From positions 62,001 through 126,000 of the forward strand of contig JAZQIZ010000008.1 of NCBI GenBank assembly GCA_045541395.1: a stretch of DNA of 64,000 bases. Reading direction: 5' to 3'. The DNA is from JAZRWQ01 sp045541395 (GTDB lineage Bacteria; Bacillota; Clostridia; Oscillospirales; UMGS1783). Below are positions 7,406-14,945 of the stretch, in pieces (position 1 is the first letter of the stretch; every line of letters begins with the position of its first letter). The translations under genes were made by a program, and so were the position numbers. The notes below the pieces were generated by a model. The model had not been told where the DNA came from and did not search any database. It saw only the letters and a list, made by a program, of their open reading frames with translations.

Positions 7406-8359
7406 ATGAATCCAATGGTGTGCAAAAACTGTGGCGGCTCTGAATTTAGAAGAATAGGCATAAACTATGCCTGTTCCTATTGCGGTACCCGTTATCTGAT
7501 CAACGGTATGGACGTAGGCGGCTTTCTTGAAGGAGCCCGCAGGGCTTACAGTATGGAGGACTGGAGCGAGGCCCAAAGGTACTATAATTTAGTGGAGCTT
7601 CATTGCCCATCCAATATAGAAGCAATTTATTTCAGCGCCTACTGTAAATTAAGAGAGGTTTATCTTACAGACAACGTTCCTGCCCGTAAAAACGCTTTTA
7701 CGGTCTTAAATTCAGCTATAGACCTTATTGCAAAACACTTTGTTTGCGAGGATATTGAAGTGCTCAAAAAAATAAGCGCCTCAGTTATGGGCATTAAAAA
7801 GGTCTTGTCGGGCGGATTGCTCATAAACTGCTCTTCGCTTACAGATATACACAGAAAGTTCTGTGACTCCTTAAGCGTTATTGCCCACTCTTTGCCGGAA
7901 AACGATATTAACCGCAAAACGGTTTATCTTTGCGCCCTTAATCACGTGGCGTATATTATGCAAATAGCTCCCGATCCTACCGCCTATAATCAGATGGCTC
8001 AGTTTTACATAGATAAGATCAAAGTATTTGACCCTGATTTTTCTTTTGCTTTGCCGCAAAAGCCTGTCGGCCCTCCGCCGAAGGCTAAGGAAGCGGTAAC
8101 TATGCCGGCTTTTGCTTTTACAATGGTTGCGTTTATATTTGAAATAGTTGGCTTTGGCTTTGTTATGGGCGTTATCGAAACTGCCATAATGGGCTTAATA
8201 TTTAATATATTTGCAATAGTTTTCTCATCGATCGCAGTTAAAGCAACCAAAAGAAGCTTCAAATTTGCAAATGTCGTAAATATTCTGGGCATTATTGCAA
8301 TGGTTATTGAAGTTATAATTGTGGCAGTCGCGGCAATTTTAAGCGTAATTTACGGGTGA
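7406..8359 (+). CDS. Zinc-ribbon membrane protein of unknown function
   Basis: Start taken at 7406, after GAGGAAGGTG; the GTG in that element is not the start. An N-terminal zinc ribbon has C-K-N-C-G and C-S-Y-C-G pairs (about residues 5-30). A helical middle of about 180 residues follows (A-R-R-A-Y-S-M-E-D-W-S-E-A-Q-R-Y-Y looks like a TPR-type helix pair). The last 85 residues hold two to three hydrophobic segments. Similar zinc-ribbon plus membrane architectures are common in Clostridia without assigned function. A lipoprotein gene follows after 8 nt, so the pair probably acts together at the membrane. Confidence 0.7.
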   Translation: MNPMVCKNCGGSEFRRIGINYACSYCGTRYLINGMDVGGFLEGARRAYSMEDWSEAQRYYNLVELHCPSNIEAIYFSAYCKLREVYLTDNVPARKNAFTVLNSAIDLIAKHFVCEDIEVLKKISASVMGIKKVLSGGLLINCSSLTDIHRKFCDSLSVIAHSLPENDINRKTVYLCALNHVAYIMQIAPDPTAYNQMAQFYIDKIKVFDPDFSFALPQKPVGPPPKAKEAVTMPAFAFTMVAFIFEIVGFGFVMGVIETAIMGLIFNIFAIVFSSIAVKATKRSFKFANVVNILGIIAMVIEVIIVAVAAILSVIYG

Positions 8360-8367
8360 GGTAAAAA

Positions 8368-9288
8368 ATGAAAAGGATCATTATAGCTTGTCTTGTAATT
8401 TTAGAACTTTGCGCCCTTTCAGGTTGCGCTACTATAATAGAGCTTATGGATAGTGAGCCTTATGATTATGGTGATGGGGATGAGCAGGAGATTTGGGATG
8501 AGCCCGAAACTCCCGACGTAAGTGTTACCGTTCCCGAAGATATGGAGATCTTCAATTCCGTAAAAATTGAAGAAACCGTTGTATATGATGAGAATCAAGT
8601 CAGGATCACCGCTACCGAACTTAAAGAAGGCTCTTACAGTAACTATGAACTGAATCTGCTTATTGAAAATAACAGAGATCAGGGTATAAACGTCAATATA
8701 GAGTGTTTTTCCGTAAATGGCATTATGCTTTCCGGTATGATCTACGAGGATATTGCCTCCGGTAAAAAAGCCAACAGTTCCTTCTCAGTCAGCCAATATG
8801 AGCTGGATTCAAACAGAATATCCCAAATCAGCGAAGTAGAATTCCTTGTTTCTATAACCGACGAGGATTACTCCTGTATAGAAGAGGCCCGTAAGGCTGC
8901 CGTAACAACCAATATTCCTTTGGAGGAGCCCGATTTTTCCCAAAGCGTTAATATCTACAGCGATGAAAACCTGAAACTCGAGCTACTTGGTATTGACCGT
9001 GACAGTATCGGCGGGTTTGATATTGAAATTCTTGCTTATAACGGCCTTGACGTTCCCGTTTCAGTGACCTTAAGAACTATTGCCGTAAACGATTATACAG
9101 TAGACGGTAATTATTACGCAGAGATATCTCCGGGCAACAGGGCGCTGGATTTTCTGAGCGTATATTCTTGGGATGTCAAAGAGAACAACATTACTTCCAT
9201 TGAAAAGATAGATCTGGAAATAGAGGTATACGAGCTTGTGGATTATAATACGGTGGTAGATAAGACCGCCACAATAGAAATAAAATAA
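8368..9288 (+). CDS. Lipoprotein with two repeated beta-rich domains
   Basis: Signal peptide with lipobox L-S-G-C (Cys20), then an acidic linker rich in Asp and Glu, then two domains of about 110 residues. Both run strand-rich through N-V-x-I-x-x-F or V-S-V-T-L, a V-N-G or V-N-D turn, an I-x-x-G-x-x-A segment, an S-Q-Y-E-L / S-V-Y-S-W stretch and I-x-x-I-x-x-(V/I)-x-(F/L)-x-(V/I). This indicates an internal duplication of an Ig-like or DUF4352-like fold. Function unknown. It follows the zinc-ribbon protein in the same operon and ends at a strong terminator. Confidence 0.7.
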   Translation: MKRIIIACLVILELCALSGCATIIELMDSEPYDYGDGDEQEIWDEPETPDVSVTVPEDMEIFNSVKIEETVVYDENQVRITATELKEGSYSNYELNLLIENNRDQGINVNIECFSVNGIMLSGMIYEDIASGKKANSSFSVSQYELDSNRISQISEVEFLVSITDEDYSCIEEARKAAVTTNIPLEEPDFSQSVNIYSDENLKLELLGIDRDSIGGFDIEILAYNGLDVPVSVTLRTIAVNDYTVDGNYYAEISPGNRALDFLSVYSWDVKENNITSIEKIDLEIEVYELVDYNTVVDKTATIEIK

Positions 9289-9315
9289 AAATGCTCCCTT
9301 AAGGGAGCATTTTTA
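9287..9315. terminator. Bidirectional terminator
   Basis: Stem AAAAATGCTCCC / GGGAGCATTTTT with a TTAA loop, shared by the convergent genes ending at 9288 and 9316. Confidence 0.9.
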
Positions 9316-9828
9316 TTATTTCTCGTAAAGCTTAAGCTCGGAAACCTCGGTCCAGTCAATTTCAGGGGGAGTGCCGTGGTTTTCAACCAGCTCAAAGCGG
9401 ATATACTTTGCTGTAAAGGGCTTATCTAAAATATATTCCTGCCAGCCTTCTGCCTTTTCGGTAGTAAGGGTAGCGGCTAAAGTCCATTCAACGGAATCAA
9501 TATCGTCTTCGATTCTGCGGATCTTGGCAGGCTCGTCGGTATTATTGTAATAAATATTAATGGTCTTTGCAAGCTCTTCTAAAATAGAGATGGTAATGCC
9601 AACGTTGCGGAAAATTCTTATTTTGCCTACAGTCTGCTCTTCTCCGAAAAAGTCTAAAATAGCGTTTGCAGGGCCCATTGTATGAGCGCCCCAGGTGCCG
9701 CCGTTTCTTTCGGTATCATCACCGATCAGGTTGCATACCCAGAAGGTAGGGTCACTTTCGGTATGAGAGCACCATTTGATTCTGGTGTAGTAAGAGCCGT
9801 CTCTTCTAACGCCGTATTTTTCTGCCAT
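9316..9828 (-). CDS. Stand-alone F5/8 type C (discoidin-like) domain protein
   Basis: 170 residues with the galactose-binding-like fold of F5/8 C / CBM32 modules: an N-terminal W-C-S-H-T-E-S-D-P segment, a middle strand T-V-G-K-I-R-I-F-R-N-V-G, and the C-terminal I-R-F-E-L-V-E-N-H that typically closes the jelly roll. It has no signal peptide, membrane anchor or catalytic partner, so it appears cytoplasmic, which is odd for this domain. The start follows GGAGG. It is flanked by a terminator and stands alone. The ligand is unknown. Confidence 0.75.
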   Translation of the reverse strand: MAEKYGVRRDGSYYTRIKWCSHTESDPTFWVCNLIGDDTERNGGTWGAHTMGPANAILDFFGEEQTVGKIRIFRNVGITISILEELAKTINIYYNNTDEPAKIRRIEDDIDSVEWTLAATLTTEKAEGWQEYILDKPFTAKYIRFELVENHGTPPEIDWTEVSELKLYEK

Positions 9829-9948
9829 AATTAATTCCTCCTAATTAAAAGCTTTTTATTATTGTATCACAGTTTTTTTATGAGTACAATAAGAATTGAT
9901 TTTTTTCGAAAAATATGTTTAAAACCTTGGTATAAATAAAAATAGGTA

Positions 9949-9977
9949 TTGAAAAAACTGAGGAAATTTTATATAAT
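9949..9977 (+). promoter_or_regulatory. pgk-tpiA-gpmI promoter
   Basis: TTGAAA, 17-bp spacer, TATAAT, with very AT-rich upstream DNA (9841-9948) that could act as an UP element for a highly expressed glycolytic operon. Confidence 0.75.
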
Positions 9978-10009
9978 AATTTAGAATATGTATTTTAGAG
10001 GTGAAGAAA

Positions 10010-11323
10010 ATGGCATTAAATAAGAAGACTATTGAAGACATTCAGGTCCAGGGCAAAAAAGTGCTTGTAAGATGTGATTTCAACGTGCCTATGAAAGGTA
10101 GCGAAATAACTGACGATAAGCGTATTGTAGGCGCCCTGCCCACAATCAAGTATCTGCTTGAAAACGGCGCAAAGGTAATTCTTTGCTCCCATATGGGTAA
10201 GCCCCACGGTATTTTTACCGAAGGCTTCGGCTTAACCAAAAAGGAAAAGAAGGCTGTTGCCGCTTTACCTGAAAGCGAACAGGCTCAGGCTACCAAGGCT
10301 TACCTTGAAGCCGCTCTTGAAAAGGATCCTAAGAAATTTACTCTGGCCCCCGTTGCTGAGAGACTGAATAAATATCTTGATAATAAAGTAACCTTCGCTA
10401 AAGACGTTGTAGGTGAAGACGCTAAGGCTAAGGTTGCCGCTCTTAAGGAAGGCGAAGCTGTGCTTTTAGAAAACCTTCGCTTCCACGCAGAAGAAGAAAA
10501 GAATGGCGAGGAATATTCCAAGGCCCTTGCTTCTTTAGCTGAAATTTACGTTAACGATGCATTCGGCACTTCCCATCGCGCTCATGCTTCTACCGCAGGC
10601 GTTACCAAATACTTACCTGCAGTTTGCGGCTACCTTATTGAAAAAGAAATAAGCATTATGGGTAAGGCCTTAGAAAACCCTGCACGTCCCTTCGTTGCAA
10701 TTTTAGGCGGCGCAAAGGTTGCAGATAAGCTTAATGTTATAGATAACCTTTTAACTAAGGTTGATACCCTTATTATCGGCGGCGGTATGGCTTATACCTT
10801 CCAGGCAGCCAAGGGTTACAGCGTTGGCACTTCTCTGCTTGATGATACTAAGATCGATTACTGCAAGGATATGATGAAAAAGGCAGAAGAAAAGGGCGTT
10901 AAGCTCCTTTTACCTGTAGATGCTGTTATTACCAAGAATTTTCCCGATCCTATTGATGCTCCCATTGAGGTTGAAACCGTTGCTTGCGACAGTATTCCCG
11001 AAGATAAAATGGGCGTAGATATCGGAGAAAAGACCAGAGAGATCTTTGCTGAAGCAGTAAAGAGCGCAGGTACCGTTGTTTGGAACGGCCCTATGGGCGT
11101 ATTTGAAAATCCCACCCTGGCTAAGGGTACTATTTCCGTTGCTCAGGCTATGGCTGACAGCGAAGCTGTTACCATTATCGGCGGCGGTGACTCTGCTGCA
11201 GCAGCAGAACAGCTTGGCTTTGCTTCTAAGATGACCCATATTTCCACCGGCGGCGGCGCATCCTTAGAATTTTTGGAAGGCAAAGAGCTTCCTGCCATTG
11301 CCTGCCTTAACGAAAGAGACTAA
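10010..11323 (+). CDS. pgk: Phosphoglycerate kinase with an insertion
   Basis: Converts 1,3-bisphosphoglycerate and ADP to 3-phosphoglycerate and ATP. The start is ATG at 10010; the nearby GTG at 10001 belongs to the ribosome binding site GAGGTG. Motifs are V-R-C-D-F-N-V-P near residue 20, S-H-M-G-K-P, the hinge and nucleotide site G-G-A-K-V-A-D-K, W-N-G-P-M-G-V-F-E and C-terminal G-G-G-D-S-A-A-A. At 437 residues it exceeds the usual 390-400. About 35 extra, mostly charged and helical residues lie between the S-H-M-G-K-P and L-A-P-V-A-E-R-L motifs (about 67-110). It leads the operon; no gapA is adjacent. Confidence 0.97.
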   Translation: MALNKKTIEDIQVQGKKVLVRCDFNVPMKGSEITDDKRIVGALPTIKYLLENGAKVILCSHMGKPHGIFTEGFGLTKKEKKAVAALPESEQAQATKAYLEAALEKDPKKFTLAPVAERLNKYLDNKVTFAKDVVGEDAKAKVAALKEGEAVLLENLRFHAEEEKNGEEYSKALASLAEIYVNDAFGTSHRAHASTAGVTKYLPAVCGYLIEKEISIMGKALENPARPFVAILGGAKVADKLNVIDNLLTKVDTLIIGGGMAYTFQAAKGYSVGTSLLDDTKIDYCKDMMKKAEEKGVKLLLPVDAVITKNFPDPIDAPIEVETVACDSIPEDKMGVDIGEKTREIFAEAVKSAGTVVWNGPMGVFENPTLAKGTISVAQAMADSEAVTIIGGGDSAAAAEQLGFASKMTHISTGGGASLEFLEGKELPAIACLNERD

Positions 11324-11345
11324 TAAACTAAAGAAGGTATAGAAA

Positions 11346-12113
11346 ATGAACAAAGCGAAAAGAAGAACTATTATTGCAGGTAACTGGAAAATGAACAATA
11401 CCCCCACTCAGGCAGCTGCTCTTATTGAACAGCTTAAGCCTCTTGCTGCAGGTGCGGACTGCGAGGTTATTGTTATTGTTCCTTACGTAGATCTTATGGT
11501 TGCAGTAGCTTGCACCAAGGGTACCAACATTAAGGTTGGCGCTCAGAATATGCATTTTGAGCCTAAGGGCGCTTATACCGGCGAAATCAGTGCAGAAATG
11601 CTTAAAGAGCTGGGCGTTGAATACGTTTGCATCGGCCACAGCGAACGCAGACAGTATTTTAACGAAACCGATGAAACCGTAAACAAAAAGGTTATTGCCG
11701 CTCTTAATGCAGGCATCACCCCCATTGTTTGCGTTGGTGAAACTTTAGGCCAGAGAGAAGATAATATTACTGCAGAAACCGTTTCTATTCAGACTAAAAT
11801 TGCTTTCAAGGGCATCAGCGCTCTTGATGCAAAGAAGATAGTAGTTGCTTATGAACCCGTTTGGGCTATCGGCACCGGTAAGACCGCTACAAGCGATCAG
11901 GCAGACGAAGTAAACGGTATTATAAGAAACGTTCTTAAGGGTATGTACGATGAAGCTACCGCAGAAGCTATTACCATTCAGTACGGCGGGTCCATGAACG
12001 CTAAGAACTGCGCTGAGCTTCTTTCCAAGTACAACGTAGACGGCGGCCTTATCGGCGGTGCTTCCCTTAAAGCTGAAGACTTTGCAGTTATTATTAATGC
12101 TGCTTCAAAATAA
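11346..12113 (+). CDS. tpiA: Triosephosphate isomerase
   Basis: Interconverts dihydroxyacetone phosphate and glyceraldehyde 3-phosphate. Catalytic residues are visible: Lys in G-N-W-K-M-N, His in C-I-G-H-S-E-R-R and Glu in A-Y-E-P-V-W-A-I-G-T-G, with the flexible loop intact. The phosphate-binding Q-Y-G-G-S and G-G-L-I-G-G-A-S-L motifs close the barrel. At 255 residues it has the standard length. Second gene of the glycolytic operon, 22 bp after pgk. Confidence 0.98.
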   Translation: MNKAKRRTIIAGNWKMNNTPTQAAALIEQLKPLAAGADCEVIVIVPYVDLMVAVACTKGTNIKVGAQNMHFEPKGAYTGEISAEMLKELGVEYVCIGHSERRQYFNETDETVNKKVIAALNAGITPIVCVGETLGQREDNITAETVSIQTKIAFKGISALDAKKIVVAYEPVWAIGTGKTATSDQADEVNGIIRNVLKGMYDEATAEAITIQYGGSMNAKNCAELLSKYNVDGGLIGGASLKAEDFAVIINAASK

Positions 12114-12122
12114 GGTGTAAAT

Positions 12123-13634
12123 ATGAAGCCTTTAATGTTAATGATATTAGATGGTTTTGCCTACAGAGAAGAAATTCGCGGCAATGCTATCAGAGGTGCA
12201 AAAAAGCCTAACCTTGATAAACTTTTTGCAACATATGCGCATACCCATCTCGGAGCTTCAGGAATGGACGTTGGCCTTCCCGAAGGGCAAATGGGCAACA
12301 GCGAGGTTGGCCATACCAACATCGGCGCAGGTAGAATAGTTTATCAGGAGCTTACCCGTATAACCAAGGCGGTAAAGGAAGGTACTTTCTTTGAAAACGA
12401 AGCTTTGGTTGCCGCTATGGAAAATTGCAAGGCAAACAACAGCGCTCTGCACCTTTGCGGACTTTTGTCTGACGGCGGTGTTCACAGCCATAATACCCAT
12501 CTTTACGCCCTTCTTGATATGGCTAAAAAGCAGGGTATTGAGAAGGTGTTTATTCACCCCATTCTTGACGGCCGTGACGTAGCTCCCGATTCGGGCGTTG
12601 GCTTTGTAAAAGAGCTTTTCCTTACAACCAAGGAAAAGGGTATCGGCACTATCGCTACCATCAGCGGCCGTTACTATGCTATGGATAGAGATAACCGTTG
12701 GGAACGCGTTGAAAAGGCCTATAATGCCATTGTAAACGGTGAGGGCATTAATGCTTCCTGCGGCAAAGAGGCTGTAGAAGCTTCCTATGCCCAGGGTGTG
12801 ACCGACGAATTTGTGGTTCCCGTTGTGCTTAATGATTACAAGGGCGTTAACGAAAACGATTCTTTTGTTTTCTTTAATTTCCGCCCGGACCGCGCAAGGG
12901 AAATTACCCGTACTTTAGTGGATAAGGACTTTTCCGGCTTTGAAAGAAAGAAGGGCTTTTTCCCTGTTCACTATGTTTGTATGACTCAGTATGATGCTAC
13001 AATGCCCAATGTAAATATTGCATTTAAGCCTCAGTCTTTGGAAAATACCTTCGGTGAATATATTTCTAAAAAAGATCTTAATCAGTTGAGAATTGCCGAA
13101 ACCGAAAAGTATGCTCACGTAACCTTCTTTTTCAACGGCGGCCGCGAGGATGCTTATGAAAATGAGGACCGTGCGCTTATCCCTTCTCCCAAGGTTGCTA
13201 CTTACGATCTCAAGCCTGAAATGAGCGCCTATGAGGTAGCTAATGAGGTTGTGGATAGAATTGAAAGCGATAAATACGATGTTATTGTTCTCAATTTTGC
13301 AAATTGCGATATGGTAGGTCATACAGGCATATATGATGCAGCCGTTAAGGCTGTTGAGGCTGTTGATGAATGTGTTGGCAAGGTGGTAGATGCCGTTCAG
13401 AAGAAAGGCGGCACCGTGCTGCTTACTGCGGACCATGGCAATGCAGACTGTATGGTGGATGATGAGGGTAATGTATTTACTGCACATACTGTAAACCCGG
13501 TACCCCTTCTGCTTATAGGTGAAGGCAAATTAAAGGACGGCGGCGTTTTAGCGGATATCGCTCCTACAATGCTGGATATGTTGGGCTTGCCTAAACCCGA
13601 AGAAATGAGCGGTAGCTCACTTTTAGCAAAATAA
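12123..13634 (+). CDS. gpmI: 2,3-bisphosphoglycerate-independent phosphoglycerate mutase
   Basis: Manganese-dependent mutase that interconverts 3- and 2-phosphoglycerate. The phospho-acceptor Ser60 lies in G-Q-M-G-N-S-E-V-G-H-T-N. Metal ligands appear in M-I-L-D-G-F, F-N-F-R-P-D-R-A-R-E, N-F-A-N-C-D-M-V-G-H-T-G and L-T-A-D-H-G-N-A-D. At 503 residues it matches the family. It ends the pgk-tpiA-gpmI operon; its terminator overlaps the next promoter. Confidence 0.98.
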   Translation: MKPLMLMILDGFAYREEIRGNAIRGAKKPNLDKLFATYAHTHLGASGMDVGLPEGQMGNSEVGHTNIGAGRIVYQELTRITKAVKEGTFFENEALVAAMENCKANNSALHLCGLLSDGGVHSHNTHLYALLDMAKKQGIEKVFIHPILDGRDVAPDSGVGFVKELFLTTKEKGIGTIATISGRYYAMDRDNRWERVEKAYNAIVNGEGINASCGKEAVEASYAQGVTDEFVVPVVLNDYKGVNENDSFVFFNFRPDRAREITRTLVDKDFSGFERKKGFFPVHYVCMTQYDATMPNVNIAFKPQSLENTFGEYISKKDLNQLRIAETEKYAHVTFFFNGGREDAYENEDRALIPSPKVATYDLKPEMSAYEVANEVVDRIESDKYDVIVLNFANCDMVGHTGIYDAAVKAVEAVDECVGKVVDAVQKKGGTVLLTADHGNADCMVDDEGNVFTAHTVNPVPLLLIGEGKLKDGGVLADIAPTMLDMLGLPKPEEMSGSSLLAK

Positions 13635-13641
13635 TTAATTT

Positions 13642-13675
13642 AAATCGGCGTAAAGGCTTGACTTTGCGCCGATTT
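13642..13675 (+). terminator. gpmI terminator
   Basis: Arms AAATCGGCG (13642-13650) and CGCCGATTT (13667-13675). The loop holds the -35 box of the rpsF promoter, and the T-run is short. Confidence 0.65.
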
Positions 13676-13685
13676 TGTGTATAAT
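13658..13685 (+). promoter_or_regulatory. rpsF-ssb-rpsR promoter, embedded in the gpmI terminator
   Basis: TTGACT, 16-bp spacer, TATAAT. The -35 lies in the terminator loop and the 3' arm lies in the spacer. Confidence 0.75.
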
Positions 13686-13702
13686 TGTATTGTTATATCC
13701 TT

Positions 13703-13725
13703 GCCCTTTTTTAAAGGAAAAGGGC
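13703..13725 (+). promoter_or_regulatory. Hairpin in the rpsF mRNA leader
   Basis: GCCCTTTT / AAAAGGGC with a seven-base loop, about 20 nt before the rpsF ribosome binding site. Leaders of rpsF operons often carry a structure bound by the S6:S18 complex, but the conserved bulge of that motif is not clear here. Confidence 0.4.
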
Positions 13726-13753
13726 CAAAAGTCCAAAAGGAGGTGCAATAAAA

Positions 13754-14041
13754 ATGGAAAAAATGAACCAGTATGAGTGCATGTATATTATCGACGCTAA
13801 CCAGAGCGAAGACGCTATCAATGCTCTCAAAGAAAAGTTTAACGGCCTTATCGCTAAGAACGGCGAGGTTGAAAGTGTTGATGATTGGGGCAAGCGCAGA
13901 CTTGCTTATGAGATCGACCATAAGACCGAAGGTTACTACATGTTGGTTAATTTCAAGGCTTCCGTTGATTTCCCTGCAGAACTTCACAGAGTTATGGGTA
14001 TTGACGAAGGCATCATCCGTTGCATGATCATCCGTAAGTAA
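13754..14041 (+). CDS. rpsF: 30S ribosomal protein S6
   Basis: 95-residue ribosomal protein that binds 16S rRNA together with S18. It shows the family start N-Q-Y-E-C-M-Y-I-I and W-G-K-R-R-L-A-Y-E-I-D near the middle, ending R-C-M-I-I-R-K. The start at 13754 follows AAAAGGAGG. First gene of the conserved rpsF-ssb-rpsR operon. Confidence 0.98.
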   Translation: MEKMNQYECMYIIDANQSEDAINALKEKFNGLIAKNGEVESVDDWGKRRLAYEIDHKTEGYYMLVNFKASVDFPAELHRVMGIDEGIIRCMIIRK

Positions 14042-14053
14042 TGAGGTGACAGT

Positions 14054-14470
14054 ATGGCTAACTTAAACAAGGTTCTTCTGATGGGCAGATTAACTGCCGA
14101 TCCCGAACTGAAAAAGACCCCCAGCAATATCTCGGTTACAACCTTTACTTTGGCTGTTAACCGCCGCTACTCTCAGGATAATCCTCAGGTAGATTTTATA
14201 GATATTGTTTGCTGGAGAAACATTGCCGAATTTGTTACCAAGTACTTCAGAAAAGGCTCGGCCGCTTTTGTTTCCGGCTCCCTTCAGGTTAGAACCTGGC
14301 AGGACAAGGAAGGTAAAAACCGCCGCGTTTATGAGGTTGTAGCAGATGAAGTTCAGTTTGCGGAAAACAAGAGGGACAGCAATGCCCGTTATGAGGAAGC
14401 TCCTTCCTTTACCGCAGGCACACCCGGTGATTTCGAAGAGATGACCGGCGATGACGAACTGCCGTTCTGA
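14054..14470 (+). CDS. ssb: Single-stranded DNA-binding protein
   Basis: OB-fold protein that coats single-stranded DNA during replication and repair. It starts N-K-V-L-L-M-G-R-L-T-A-D-P-E-L, contains V-D-F-I-D-I-V-C-W-R-N-I-A-E and ends in the acidic tail M-T-G-D-D-E-L-P-F that recruits partner proteins. The 138 residues include a short disordered linker. It lies between rpsF and rpsR. Confidence 0.97.
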   Translation: MANLNKVLLMGRLTADPELKKTPSNISVTTFTLAVNRRYSQDNPQVDFIDIVCWRNIAEFVTKYFRKGSAAFVSGSLQVRTWQDKEGKNRRVYEVVADEVQFAENKRDSNARYEEAPSFTAGTPGDFEEMTGDDELPF

Positions 14471-14515
14471 TAAACGGCAAAAATGAAATTAATAAGACAA
14501 GGAGGATAACCTTTT

Positions 14516-14749
14516 ATGGAAAAGCAGAGAATGAATAGAAAGCCCAGAAGAAAGGTTTGCACTTTCTGTGTAGACAAGGCTGAATATATCGATTACAAAG
14601 ATACTGCAAAGCTTCGCAGATATATGTCCGAACGCGCTAAGATCCTTCCTAAGCGTGCTACCGGTACCTGCGCTAAGCATCAGAGAATGCTTACCGAAGC
14701 TATCAAGAGAGCAAGACAGATCGCTTTACTGCCTTACATCTCCGACTAA
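14516..14749 (+). CDS. rpsR: 30S ribosomal protein S18, zinc-binding form
   Basis: 77-residue partner of S6. It contains R-R-K-V-C-T-F-C and a later T-C-A-K-H-Q-R, so it keeps cysteines typical of the zinc-containing S18 paralogue, and L-R-R-Y-M-S-E-R-A-K-I-L-P. The start at 14516 follows GGAGG. Last gene of the operon, before a strong terminator. Confidence 0.97.
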   Translation: MEKQRMNRKPRRKVCTFCVDKAEYIDYKDTAKLRRYMSERAKILPKRATGTCAKHQRMLTEAIKRARQIALLPYISD

Positions 14750-14766
14750 TTTTAATTAGTTAAATT

Positions 14767-14800
14767 ACAGCTCACGAACTGTTCGTGAGCTGTTTTTTTA
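14767..14800 (+). terminator. rpsR terminator
   Basis: Stem ACAGCTCACGAA / TTCGTGAGCTGT with a three-base loop and T7. Confidence 0.92.
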
Positions 14801-14816
14801 TTAAAAAGTAACAACT

Positions 14817-14844
14817 TGTTACCGCTTTGTAACCGTTTTGTAAT
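14817..14844 (+). promoter_or_regulatory. Triple WalR-like half-sites upstream of the RCC1 lipoprotein operon
   Basis: TGTTAC-CGCTT-TGTAAC-CGTTT-TGTAAT: three hexamers, each fitting TGTWAH, with 5-bp gaps (11-bp period). The last ends 49 bp before the -35 box. The arrangement equals the published WalR (YycF) box with one extra half-site. Confidence 0.6.
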
Positions 14845-14893
14845 ATTTTCAAAAGTTTTTTTGGCAAAATGCGAAATTAATGCAAATTGCCCA

Positions 14894-14922
14894 TTGACAC
14901 ATAAATTCCCATATGCTAATGT
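14894..14922 (+). promoter_or_regulatory. Promoter of the RCC1 lipoprotein operon
   Basis: TTGACA, 17-bp spacer, TAATGT. The preceding CCCA is identical to that before the promoter at 2611. Confidence 0.75.
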
Positions 14923-14945
14923 GAACTTACAAAGGAGGCTTTAAT

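Noticed and set aside
12915..13487. 190-codon frame opposite gpmI
   Set aside because: Antisense shadow; gpmI is clearly the real gene with intact motifs.
13686..13753. S6:S18-binding mRNA leader of rpsF
   Set aside because: A hairpin is present, but the conserved bulge of the described motif is not clearly visible, so it was listed only as a hairpin.
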